A stretch of DNA of 64,000 nt from Robiginitomaculum sp. (GTDB lineage Bacteria > Pseudomonadota > Alphaproteobacteria > Caulobacterales > Maricaulaceae): the NCBI GenBank assembly GCA_002733495.1, contig NVVV01000001.1, positions 115,795-179,794 on the forward strand, in the 5' to 3' direction. A model generated the notes under the pieces. It saw only the letters and a program-made list of their open reading frames with translations, was not told where the DNA came from and did not search any database. Below, one piece after another: positions 1 to 7,953 of this stretch (positions are counted from its first letter, which is position 1; the number at the start of each line of letters is the position of its first letter). The translations under genes were made by a program, and so were the position numbers.

Positions 1-643
1 GCGGCACAATATCCGCCACAATCAACTTGGCCCCGGCGGCGTGCAATTGTTCGCATACATCCCAACCCACTTTACCAAGGCCTTGAACACTAACGGTTAA
101 TCCGTCCAGTTCACCTGTGTTAAACGCGCGGCGCACACAGGCACGCAGGCCCAGAAACACCCCTTGCGCCGTTAGCGGCGAAGGATCACCCATGCCACCA
201 TGGCTGACGTCCAGCCCAACGACATAATCGGTTTCCTGTGCCATATTTTCAGCGTCTTCAACGCTGACATTCATGTCTTCGGCGGCGATATAACGCCCAC
301 CAAGGGAGTGCACTGCCCGGCCAAAGGCACGGAACAAATTGGCCCGCTCCTCGCCCGCATGGCGCGGATCACCGGCCCATGATTTTGGTGGAATAATCAC
401 TGATTTGCCGCCGCCAAGCTCCAGCCCGGCCAAAGAATTTTTAAAACTCATACCCCGAGACAGACGCAGCACATCTTCCAGCGCCTCGCTAGAATTGGCA
501 TAGTTCACCACACGACAGCCGCCCAGCGCCGGGCCAAGCACCGTGGAATGAATAGCGATAATGGCCTGCAGGCCGGTGGCTTCATCGTTGTAAAAGTGGA
601 CTGAATCATGATGCAGAAATGCATCATTTTCAAAAACGCTCAT
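1..643 (-). CDS. Leucine/valine/phenylalanine-type amino acid dehydrogenase (partial)
   Basis: The reading frame starts at ATG 643 and runs off the left edge, so only the first 214 residues are visible; it is missing from the ORF track because it has no stop here. This part matches the NAD-dependent Glu/Leu/Phe/Val dehydrogenase family, which oxidatively deaminates branched-chain or aromatic amino acids to 2-oxo acids. Visible hallmarks are LGPALGGCR near residue 37, GMSFKNSLAGLELGGGK with the two conserved lysines at about 68 and 80, and the start of the Rossmann domain, VQGLGKVGWDV, near 185. Length and spacing fit leucine dehydrogenase better than glutamate dehydrogenase. Substrate choice cannot be read from this fragment. 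Confidence 0.9.
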   Translation of the reverse strand, partial: MSVFENDAFLHHDSVHFYNDEATGLQAIIAIHSTVLGPALGGCRVVNYANSSEALEDVLRLSRGMSFKNSLAGLELGGGKSVIIPPKSWAGDPRHAGEERANLFRAFGRAVHSLGGRYIAAEDMNVSVEDAENMAQETDYVVGLDVSHGGMGDPSPLTAQGVFLGLRACVRRAFNTGELDGLTVSVQGLGKVGWDVCEQLHAAGAKLIVADIVP

Positions 644-704
644 GGGCTTGCTCTCTCTACATAGGCCGCCTTGGCGGCAATATGCACCGGAGCTGTGTTT
701 ATTG

Positions 705-1652
705 TTATATCAGCTCATCGGCACGGGGCTTGATGACTTCTATTCGATAAACCGCCAGCGCGCCGCGCTCAAGAGCCTTTAGGCGGTTTTTTGCTGCTTT
801 TTGCTCACAATTGAAATGATCCGCCACTGATTTCAGTTCCGGCGCCTGTTTCATTGCTTTTTGTAGTGGCTCAAGACGTTGTTCTGCCTCATCTAAGGCT
901 TTACGCAGCGCCCGCAAATGCGCACCCGTGCGCTCCCGGATCGGCCCAAGCACAAATCCATTGCGCCGCAAAATTGCTTCTTGCTCGTCCAGGCGCAACC
1001 ATTGCGCCCCGGCCCCGCTGCGCGCCATCCAGCCATTTTTGATTTCGCGCAAAGGCAGCGTTGGCGAATCGGTGGCCAATTCTTCCAGGATCAGGGTGCC
1101 GCCCGGCTCCAGCGCCAGACGCGCCCAGCGCAACAAATCGGCCCCGGCCTGTGTAAAAATCGGCTCAACGCCCAGCATGCAGCCACACCGAATCGGCGGC
1201 GGCAACATTACCCCCATATTAACCTCATGAAAGGTCTTGTCTGTTTGCAAAGCGCGATCGCGCTCCAGCCGCCAGCGCGACACATCCGGGCGCCAGTCAA
1301 ATTCTGTGATTTCCGCAGTTGGCACCTTATTCGCAACCACATCAGCCCAGCCGCCAAGGCTAGCACCAAGTATGCCGATACGCGTGCCCTCACCGGCCTG
1401 CCAGGGCAAGCTGTTTTCACTCACCACATCTTGCGGCCAAAGTCGGTTTGGCCCCCACAATAAATGGGCTGCCACCAAATCTGGCGGGCCGGAAAAATCT
1501 TCTTGCGGCAGCATTTTTTCTTCGACGATAACGTCCACCGACCTTTGGGATTTCACCCTGCGCTTAGGCTTGGGCGCTGGTGCCGCCTTGCCCCATAAGC
1601 CAGAGAATAGTGAGTTCGATTTTTTAACCGCGTTTTTCATGCCTGCCACCAT
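705..1652 (-). CDS. SAM-dependent methyltransferase-like protein
   Basis: A 315-residue cytoplasmic protein with a basic, low-complexity N-terminus (about residues 1-40) followed by what looks like a class I methyltransferase fold. The supporting segments are GTRIGILGASLGGWADVVA near residue 90, a possible but degenerate motif I, and RLALEPGGTLILEEL near 185, which resembles the strand after motif III in many methyltransferases. The C-terminal 90 residues are lysine-, alanine- and glutamate-rich and probably helical. I see no substrate signature. It lies 61 bases from the dehydrogenase gene on the same strand. ATG 1652 is used; an internal ATG at 1640 is also possible. The family call is tentative. 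Confidence 0.55.
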   Translation of the reverse strand: MVAGMKNAVKKSNSLFSGLWGKAAPAPKPKRRVKSQRSVDVIVEEKMLPQEDFSGPPDLVAAHLLWGPNRLWPQDVVSENSLPWQAGEGTRIGILGASLGGWADVVANKVPTAEITEFDWRPDVSRWRLERDRALQTDKTFHEVNMGVMLPPPIRCGCMLGVEPIFTQAGADLLRWARLALEPGGTLILEELATDSPTLPLREIKNGWMARSGAGAQWLRLDEQEAILRRNGFVLGPIRERTGAHLRALRKALDEAEQRLEPLQKAMKQAPELKSVADHFNCEQKAAKNRLKALERGALAVYRIEVIKPRADELI

Positions 1653-1793
1653 AGGCTAAAGGCGTAACCGCCAGATTGAGAGACATGGTTAAAAGGGTAT
1701 GAAAACAGATATGTGCATAAAAAGACATGGCCCAAACACGCCTTGCGTTTCTCTTTTGCACGGTGCACGGTGCTCAAAAATCAAGGAAAAACC

Positions 1794-2516
1794 ATGCGCC
1801 GCGATGCCCGCCCCAAATGGCTATACGATCTTGAAAACCATTTCTGGAATTGGTGGACGGCGCGCTTTGTTGCGCCGCGCTTTGATGCCCTTGGCCCCTA
1901 TGCCAAATTCATTGGCCCACGCCATGTCCATCTGTTTGGCCGTGGTGTGCGCGCCGGCAAAGCCCTGCATGTAATTGCCTCATCGGATGCGCCGGTGCGC
2001 CTGACCGTCTGGGCCGCACCCGAAAAAAACGGCGAGATTATCTTGGGCGATTGTGTACTTCTGACCGGCGGCACGCGCATTTTGGCGGCTCGTAAAATCA
2101 CCATTGGCGATGGCTGTATGCTGGCCCGCGATGCCACAGTAAGCGATTGTGACTGGCACGGCCTTTATGACCGCACCAATATTGATGACAATGCCAAACC
2201 CGTCACCCTGGCCGACAATGTCTGGCTTGGCGATGGCAGTTTTGTCGGTAAAGGCGTCAGTATCGGGCAAAACAGCATTGTTGGGGCCCGCGCCGTGGTC
2301 ACACGCGATGTGCCGGCTAATGTGGTGGTGGCCGGTAATCCGGCTAAAGTCGTCAAGGATCTGGACCCGGACGCCGAATTTTGCACCCGCATGGACCTTC
2401 TGGCTGATCCGCCCTCGCTGGATCGCTTTATGGACAAGGCCTATACTCATATGCTTGAAAACAATACCCTGCTTGACTGGCTACGCAGCCGGATTGCCCC
2501 GGGGTTGGAGGATTAA
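1794..2516 (+). CDS. Left-handed beta-helix (hexapeptide) acyltransferase
   Basis: A 240-residue acyltransferase of the hexapeptide-repeat class, the type that moves acetyl or other acyl groups from CoA to sugars. The helix turns are visible as repeats with I/V every six residues: GGTRILAARKITIGDGCMLA, then NVWLGDGSFVGKGVSIGQNS, then IVGARAVVTRDVPANVVVAG near the C-terminus, ending in GNPAKVVK as in the WcaF/NodL/maltose acetyltransferase group. The track begins at 1713, but ATG 1794 is preceded by AAGGAAAAACC, a good ribosome-binding site, and gives a normal N-terminus. Only three bases separate it from the next gene, so the two are probably co-translated. The acceptor is unknown. Confidence 0.8.
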   Translation: MRRDARPKWLYDLENHFWNWWTARFVAPRFDALGPYAKFIGPRHVHLFGRGVRAGKALHVIASSDAPVRLTVWAAPEKNGEIILGDCVLLTGGTRILAARKITIGDGCMLARDATVSDCDWHGLYDRTNIDDNAKPVTLADNVWLGDGSFVGKGVSIGQNSIVGARAVVTRDVPANVVVAGNPAKVVKDLDPDAEFCTRMDLLADPPSLDRFMDKAYTHMLENNTLLDWLRSRIAPGLED

Positions 2517-2519
2517 ACC

Positions 2520-3758
2520 ATGATCAGCAAACGCGAACTTCTGGCCCTTGGTGGCCTTGCCGGACTGGCCAGTGCCTGCACAAGCAAGGCCGCGCCTTCG
2601 TCCCTTTCTAGCATGACCAAAAACGCCAAGCCGATTGGCGTGGCCGAGCGCAAGGCCCGCATCGCAAAACTGCAAGCATTGATGCAGGAACAAGGCATTG
2701 CCGCCACACTGCTGGAGGCCGGATCGGCCCTTGTCTATTTTACTGGCATTCGCTGGTGGCGCTCCGAGCGCTTCACCGGCGCAATTATCCCCGCCGAAGG
2801 GGAAATGGCGGTGGTTACACCCTATTTTGAGGAACCCTCTATTCGTGAAAGCATGACCTTTGGCGAGGATGTGCGCACCTGGAACGAACACGAAAGTCCC
2901 TTTGCCCTGGTGGCGGGCATATTGGCTGATCGGGGCCTGAGCGGCGGTAAAATCGCTATTGAGGAAACCGTGCGCCATTTCATCGTCACCGGCGTGCAAA
3001 GTGTCGCCCCCAATTTTGAAATTGTCTCGGGCGCGCCGGTAACAAGGGGCGTGCGCATGTTTAAGACCCCGGCGGAACTGGCCCTGATGCAAACCGCCAA
3101 CGACATCACCATGGCGGCTTATAAAGCCATTCACCCCCATATTGCCGCCGGCCAGACCTCGCAAGACATCACCACGATGATGAGTGAAGCCACCCGCGCC
3201 CTTGGCGGGGCGGTACAGTTTTCCATGGCTTTGCTGGGCGAAGCTAGCGCCTATCCTCATGGATCTAAAAAACCGCAGGAGGTCCGCATGGGCGAAATTA
3301 TTCTGATGGATTGCGGCTGTTCGGTGCATGATTACGAATCCGATATTTCGCGTACCTTTGTCTTTGGCGAGCCGAGCAAGAAGCAACGCAAAGTCTGGCA
3401 AACCGTCAAAAATGGTCAGGAGCTAGCGCTGGAAACCATGCAAATCGGTACGCCTGCGGGCACGGTGGATGATGTGGTGCGCACCTATTATGAAAGCGAA
3501 GGTTATGGCCCGGGTTATAAAACCCCCGGCCTGTCACATCGCCTTGGCCATGGCATTGGGCTAGACGGACACGAGCCGGTGAATTTCGTCCATGGCGAAA
3601 CCACTAAACTGGCCCCCGGCATGTGCTTTTCCAATGAGCCGGGCATTTATATTTTTGGTGAATTTGGTGTGCGCCTTGAAGATTGTTTGTATATGACGAA
3701 GGACGGACCCAAGCTGTTCAGCGCCCTCTCCCCCTCCATTGATGCGCCTTTTGGCTGA
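2520..3758 (+). CDS. Lipoprotein M24 metallopeptidase (Xaa-Pro aminopeptidase-like)
   Basis: A 412-residue M24 (pita-bread fold) peptidase of the prolidase / aminopeptidase P type. The metal ligands are all present: two aspartates in MDCGCSVHDYESDISRT (about residues 263-275), the histidine in HRLGHGIGLDGHEP (about 345), and glutamates in SNEPGIYI and GVRLEDCLYM. The N-terminus MISKRELLALGGLAGLASAC has a lipobox (LASA-C), so the enzyme is probably anchored outside the cytoplasm, unlike most M24 enzymes, which are cytosolic. TTGGAGGATT sits just upstream of ATG. It follows the acyltransferase by three bases. A role in degrading proline-containing peptides in the periplasm is inferred. Confidence 0.85.
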   Translation: MISKRELLALGGLAGLASACTSKAAPSSLSSMTKNAKPIGVAERKARIAKLQALMQEQGIAATLLEAGSALVYFTGIRWWRSERFTGAIIPAEGEMAVVTPYFEEPSIRESMTFGEDVRTWNEHESPFALVAGILADRGLSGGKIAIEETVRHFIVTGVQSVAPNFEIVSGAPVTRGVRMFKTPAELALMQTANDITMAAYKAIHPHIAAGQTSQDITTMMSEATRALGGAVQFSMALLGEASAYPHGSKKPQEVRMGEIILMDCGCSVHDYESDISRTFVFGEPSKKQRKVWQTVKNGQELALETMQIGTPAGTVDDVVRTYYESEGYGPGYKTPGLSHRLGHGIGLDGHEPVNFVHGETTKLAPGMCFSNEPGIYIFGEFGVRLEDCLYMTKDGPKLFSALSPSIDAPFG

Positions 3759-3793
3759 TATATTTATACGTTTTCATACCCCTGCCCCTCTAT

Positions 3794-3856
3794 CCTTAGG
3801 GCAAGCTCAGGATGAGGTGGCGTTGTCTATGCCCTCATCCTGAGCTTGCCCTAAGG
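3794..3856. repeat. Family B palindromic repeat, full copy
   Basis: Perfect inverted repeat with 24-base arms around GGGCAAGCTCAGGATGAGG and a 15-base loop. It sits between the convergent M24 peptidase and GST genes, where it could also act as a bidirectional terminator, although neither side has a long T tract. The core AAGCTCAGGATGAGG is shared with the copies near 33.4, 37.4 and 48.7 kb. Confidence 0.85.
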
Positions 3857-3913
3857 GTGCGTAGGCGTTGCCCAGATAGTTTTGATAAAATTGTCGGGAA
3901 CCCTGCGGCGTTT

Positions 3914-4531
3914 TTAGCCCTTCTGTCCACACGGACGCGCCAGCATCCGCGCGCGCCACGCGAGCAGATTTGGCAACTCATCCGCATCGGGTTTCCATTT
4001 GGCCACCCGGGCAAAGCCCACCGAGGCCATGGCGGTAATATCGGCGATGGTGAAGCGATTCCCGGCAACAAAATCACGGCTTGTCAGCTCCCCATCCAGC
4101 CATTTGGCAAAAAAGCGAAAGGATTTTTCCCCGCGCGGGGCCAGTTCGGCAATTTGCTTCTCAATGGCGGTAAAGGCAGGATGGCCGTGGCGTATCCACC
4201 AAGCCAATGGCAACAGGAACATAAATTCCACCCGCCGGTCCCACATTTCGATAAAGGCAGTTTCTTCATAACCTACGCCAAAGAGATTAGGCTCCGGATA
4301 TACCCCTTCCAGATAGCGGCAAATGGCCCGGCTTTCGGTCAGCACACGCCCATCATCCAGTTCCAGCGCCGGGATTTGCGCAAACGGGCTGAGCGCCCGG
4401 TAATCGTCTGATTTATGCTCCCGCTCCATGATGTTCATCTCGACCATTTCCAGATCATCCACACCCTTTTCACGCAAAAACATACGCACACGTTCCGGGT
4501 TGGGGGCAAAGGCTGCCGTATAAAGCTTCAT
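3914..4531 (-). CDS. Glutathione S-transferase family protein
   Basis: A 205-residue glutathione transferase. The N-terminal thioredoxin-like domain reads MKLYTAAFAPNPERVRMFLRE, followed by the glutathione-contacting IPALELDDGRVLTESRAICRYL at about 54-75 (cis-proline and ES motif). The all-helical C-terminal domain includes the N-capping box FTIADITAMA near 163. There is no catalytic cysteine or tyrosine at the usual early position, only serine/alanine/proline residues, so activity type is uncertain; it resembles the bacterial theta/nu-like enzymes. It is a single gene, convergent with the M24 peptidase. Detoxification or thiol metabolism is the general family role. Confidence 0.85.
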   Translation of the reverse strand: MKLYTAAFAPNPERVRMFLREKGVDDLEMVEMNIMEREHKSDDYRALSPFAQIPALELDDGRVLTESRAICRYLEGVYPEPNLFGVGYEETAFIEMWDRRVEFMFLLPLAWWIRHGHPAFTAIEKQIAELAPRGEKSFRFFAKWLDGELTSRDFVAGNRFTIADITAMASVGFARVAKWKPDADELPNLLAWRARMLARPCGQKG

Positions 4532-4644
4532 GGATTTTCTCCGCTTTTTTTTTCATATTGTGCGCGTTAAACACCATTCATCTGTGCAAATGGCAAGGCC
4601 GGTTTTTGTTTGTCCTGCAAACAAAACTGCATGAAATCCATGCC

Positions 4645-5655
4645 TTAAAGTGGCTGCGCCTGACCCAAATCATTATGACAGGCAATGGCCGCCCGCAAAA
4701 CATTGATCGCCAAGGCTGCCCCCGATCCATCACCCAGGCCAAGGCCAAGGTCTAAAATCGGCTGTTTGCCAAGCCGGTCAAGAATCGCCCGGTGTGAATC
4801 GCGCGGCGTTACCGACCCGGCGACACAATGATCCACCGCCGCCGGATTGATCCGGTGCAGCACAGCCGCTGCGGCGCAAGTGGCAAAGCCATCCAGCACA
4901 ACCGGCACCCCCTGATGGCGTGCCGCCAGAATAGCCCCGGCGGCCCCGGCCATATCGCGCCCGCCAACACGGCGCAAAACCTCCAACGGGTCATCCAGAT
5001 TACCACTGTGATAATCCACCGCCGCGCCAATAATTTTGGCCTTGGCGGCCAGCATGTCTTCGTCATCCACCGCAGAGCCAGCCACGGCCCAAAAGGCCGG
5101 CGTACCCCCATAAAGCGCCAACGCCATGGCCCCGGCTGCTGTGGTGGCCCCGGCCCCGACCACGCCAATGCTCAGCACATCGGGCTTGTCCTCCAGAACC
5201 TGCATGGCATAGGCCATAACGGCAGCGCAATCACGCTCGGTCAGAGCGGCATTTTGGGTAATGTCCGGCGTTGCTTCTTCCAGTGCCAGCTCAAACACCT
5301 TCAGACCGGCCCCTGCGGCTTTGGCGATCTGGTTGACCGCGCCTGTACCTTGCAAAACCGCATCGGCCATTTCGCGCGCGCGGGCCGCATCATAACGCGA
5401 CACACCCTGTGCAGCGATCTGGTGACTGGAGGCAAATACCGCCACCATGGGGCGATCTATGTGCGGCGCATCGCCCTCCTGCCAACCGGCCATCCAGATT
5501 GCCAGATCAGCAAGACGCCCCAATTCCCCGGCAGGCAAGGCAATCTGCTCCTGCCGCAACCGCGCCCGAACCCGCGCCTCCTCATCGGCATCCGGGCTTT
5601 TCATAATCAAAGCCCGCAGATCATCAAAGGGTGCGTTTTCGAGTGCGAAGGCCAT
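4645..5655 (-). CDS. CobT-like nicotinate-nucleotide phosphoribosyltransferase, divergent active site
   Basis: A 336-residue protein of the CobT family, which joins the lower-ligand base (dimethylbenzimidazole) to phosphoribose from nicotinate mononucleotide during cobalamin nucleotide-loop assembly. The overall fold is clear: DRPMVAVFASSHQIAAQGVS (68-86), DPLEVLRRVGGRDMAGAAGA, GVPVVLDGFATCAAAAVLH and the C-terminal DLGLGLGDGSGAALA. However, key motifs differ from the ones I know in CobT: GEMGIGNTT reads GVVGAGATT (164-172), MRLGEGSGA reads GLGDGSGA with Asp at 309 where the catalytic Glu is expected, and GDHG reads SSHQ. No other cobalamin gene is nearby and I found no cobalamin riboswitch upstream. 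It may be a paralogue with another substrate, so I leave the gene symbol blank. Confidence 0.75.
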   Translation of the reverse strand: MAFALENAPFDDLRALIMKSPDADEEARVRARLRQEQIALPAGELGRLADLAIWMAGWQEGDAPHIDRPMVAVFASSHQIAAQGVSRYDAARAREMADAVLQGTGAVNQIAKAAGAGLKVFELALEEATPDITQNAALTERDCAAVMAYAMQVLEDKPDVLSIGVVGAGATTAAGAMALALYGGTPAFWAVAGSAVDDEDMLAAKAKIIGAAVDYHSGNLDDPLEVLRRVGGRDMAGAAGAILAARHQGVPVVLDGFATCAAAAVLHRINPAAVDHCVAGSVTPRDSHRAILDRLGKQPILDLGLGLGDGSGAALAINVLRAAIACHNDLGQAQPL

Positions 5656-5868
5656 GGCTGTTCCTGTGATTCCCGCGTTCAGTATGCCTTATATACACGC
5701 CCCTATACAGGTTCGGGCATGACTTTTTTGTGAGAAGTCAATATTTTTATCTCGCGGCTAAATGCTGCGCACACGCCTCCGACGGGGCGGCGAACGGTCG
5801 CCGGGGCGCGGTCGCACCCTTTGTTTCGGTTCGGTCATATATGTTGTATACTCGGCCTCAGCTCACGC

Positions 5869-6351
5869 CTAGCCCTGTTTTGACCAGCGCCCTTGCGCAT
5901 CCTGTCGCCAGTAAGAGGCAATTGCCCCCTCTGCGCGCGCCGATTTCCAGCGCTCTCTTGCCAGAGCCAGCGCATTTTGGTCTGCACCATCAAACATGGT
6001 GATACAGCGCTCGACCCCATCCAGAGCGGGCATCTCCGCCCCGTGCAGAAGGATAATAATCTGCGCGTTGTTTTCGTTATCGGCACTTTGCGTCAATAAA
6101 ATAGGCTGGGTTTCTGCCCGTGGCTCGGTGCTTAGCCCATGGGGCAGAAAGCTGTCTGGTCTATGGGTCCATAAATGCTTGTCCAGCGCCATCAGCGTCG
6201 CTGCATCAGTAGAGCGAACCATGGCGCGCCAGCCCCGCTGCAACACCTTTTCCAGCAAAGGCGGCAGGGCATTTTGCGGGCCCTGCCCTTCAAGATGATA
6301 AAACCAATGTTCGGTCGCTACCAATTCAGCCTTCGCACTGCTCAGAAACAA
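5869..6351 (-). CDS. holC: DNA polymerase III subunit chi
   Basis: About 150 residues matching HolC, the clamp-loader-associated chi subunit that links polymerase III to single-strand binding protein. Typical features are the start TEHWFYHLEGQGPQNALPPLLEKVLQRGWRA, the DKHLWTHRPDSFLPHG loop (about residues 57-72), the QPILLT segment and the C-terminal ARERWKSARAEGAIASYWRQD. The ORF start at 6351 overlaps pepA by 26 bases; TTG about two bases after the pepA stop would give the more usual N-terminus (LVATEHW), so the real start is uncertain. The pepA-holC order is common in proteobacteria and suggests co-transcription. Confidence 0.9.
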   Translation of the reverse strand: MFLSSAKAELVATEHWFYHLEGQGPQNALPPLLEKVLQRGWRAMVRSTDAATLMALDKHLWTHRPDSFLPHGLSTEPRAETQPILLTQSADNENNAQIIILLHGAEMPALDGVERCITMFDGADQNALALARERWKSARAEGAIASYWRQDAQGRWSKQG

Positions 6352-7798
6352 AATTGTCCATCAGACGCACCCCATAGCCCGTCGCCCAGACCGGCTCGCG
6401 CGGATCATCCGAGCTGTCTTTCCAGGCGGTGCCGGCAATATCCACATGCGCCCAGGGTGTGTCTCCCACATAACGGTGCAGGAATTGCGCCGCCGTGATA
6501 GAGCCAGCGCCGCGCCCGCCAATGTTTTTCATGTCTGCATATTTGCTGTCGATCAGCTTGTCATAGCCGGCCCCGATCGGCAGACGCCAGACGGTTTCAC
6601 CCGAGGCCTTGCCCGCACTGTCCAGCGCCCCGGCCAGTGCATCATCATTGGAAAAAACACCTGCGTTTTCATGACCAAGGGCAATAATAATGGCCCCGGT
6701 AAGTGTTGCAAAATCAATGATTTGCTTTGGCTTGAAGCGCAGGCCATACCAGAGCGCATCGACCAGAACCAGACGCCCTTCGGCATCGGTGTTTTGCACT
6801 TCAATGGTTTGGCCATCGGCGGAGGTGATAATGTCGCCGGGACGGGTCGCCGCCGCATCGGGCATATTTTCAACAAGACCGATAATACCAATAACATTGG
6901 CGCGGGCCTTACGACCAGCCAGCGCCCGCATGGTGCCCGTAACCGCCGCTGCGCCGCCCATATCGCCTTTCATGTCCCACATGCCCGCACCGGGTTTTAG
7001 CGAAATACCGCCCGTATCAAAACAAACGCCCTTGCCCACCAGCACTAATGGAGCCTCTTTGCGATCCTTGGCCCCAAACCATGACATGACCGCCAGTTTT
7101 GAGCCATAGTTAGAGCCTTGACCGACGCTCAGTAGAGCATTCATGCCAAGCTTTTTCATGTCTTTTTCGTCAAGGATTTGCACCTCGAGGCCATACTCCT
7201 CAAGATCCTGCGCCTTTTTGGCAAAGGATTCTGGATGCAACACATTGGCCGGTTCGGAAACCAGATCACGGGCCAGTATGACGCCCTCAGCCGTCTCTTT
7301 CAGCGGCGCATAAGCGCTCTTGGCGGCTGCCGAATCACTGCAAATTACGCGAACAGCGGTAATGGACGGCTTTTTGTCGTCCTTTAAGGTGGTGCGATAC
7401 TTATCAAAGCGATAGGCCGCCAATTGCGCACCAAAGACAGCGCGCGCCGAAGCCGGGGCATCCAGATCGCGCATATCAAAAACCAAAGTCTTGGCACCAG
7501 AACACTGCACGCTTTTAAGCGCCCGCGCGCCAAAAGCCTCCCAGTCAAGAACACCCACAGCGTCACGATCGCCAACACCACCCAGAAAAACTGTCTGGGC
7601 AGCAATCCCTGAAGGGGCATTGATTACAATTGTTTGCCCGTCTTTTCCATGAAAGCGGGAGCCTTTTTGCGCGCGGCTGATGGTGCCACCCGTAGCTTCG
7701 TCCAACGCATCCGCGCCTTTGCTGTGGCGGTTATCCAGAAAAACAGGAACGGCAACAGCGCCTTCATATTTTGCAGTATTGGAAAATGAAACTTTCAT
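6326..7798 (-). CDS. pepA: Leucyl (cytosol) aminopeptidase, M17
   Basis: A 490-residue M17 aminopeptidase that removes N-terminal residues from peptides using two metal ions in a homohexamer. The family signature NTDAEGRLVL is intact, as are the metal-binding lysine/aspartate region VLVGKGVCFDTGGISLKP and the D in MKGDMGGAAAVTGTM. The track starts at 7855, but ATG 7798 gives MKVSFSNTAKYEG and has GGGGTGAAGAAAAG directly upstream, so I use it. The gene overlaps holC downstream and is divergent from lptF across about 155 bases. Some M17 proteins also bind DNA; nothing here shows that. Confidence 0.95.
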   Translation of the reverse strand: MKVSFSNTAKYEGAVAVPVFLDNRHSKGADALDEATGGTISRAQKGSRFHGKDGQTIVINAPSGIAAQTVFLGGVGDRDAVGVLDWEAFGARALKSVQCSGAKTLVFDMRDLDAPASARAVFGAQLAAYRFDKYRTTLKDDKKPSITAVRVICSDSAAAKSAYAPLKETAEGVILARDLVSEPANVLHPESFAKKAQDLEEYGLEVQILDEKDMKKLGMNALLSVGQGSNYGSKLAVMSWFGAKDRKEAPLVLVGKGVCFDTGGISLKPGAGMWDMKGDMGGAAAVTGTMRALAGRKARANVIGIIGLVENMPDAAATRPGDIITSADGQTIEVQNTDAEGRLVLVDALWYGLRFKPKQIIDFATLTGAIIIALGHENAGVFSNDDALAGALDSAGKASGETVWRLPIGAGYDKLIDSKYADMKNIGGRGAGSITAAQFLHRYVGDTPWAHVDIAGTAWKDSSDDPREPVWATGYGVRLMDNFVSEQCEG

Positions 7799-7872
7799 CT
7801 TTTCTTCACCCCATGATGTTTTGCACAAACCTAGGGCTTTCGCCTCCAAAGGCAAGCGCCGCTATACAGGTC

Positions 7873-7901
7873 TTGTGTTCATCAGCACCGCACCATATCA
7901 G
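7873..7901 (+). promoter_or_regulatory. Possible sigma-70-like promoter for the lpt operon
   Basis: TTGTGT and TATCAG separated by 17 bases in the pepA/lptF divergent gap, about 50 bases upstream of the lptF start. The match to the consensus is only moderate. Confidence 0.3.
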
Positions 7902-7953
7902 CTATGGGAGCCATAATAAGCCAGAGACAAATCAGGGAGGGGGACGTTAAAGC

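Noticed and set aside
2481-3401. 306-codon minus-strand ORF across the M24 peptidase gene
   Set aside because: Covers the metal-site region of a clear M24 gene on the other strand and has no recognisable domain.
4828-5733. 301-codon plus-strand ORF across the CobT-like gene
   Set aside because: A shadow of a recognised gene, with typical antisense composition.
5656-5868. Possible cobalamin riboswitch upstream of the CobT-like gene
   Set aside because: On the minus strand I found neither the GCCACTG-type box nor the conserved AGCCAGGAGACC core. Only a GC-rich hairpin (CGGCGA..TCGCCG) is present, without a T tract.
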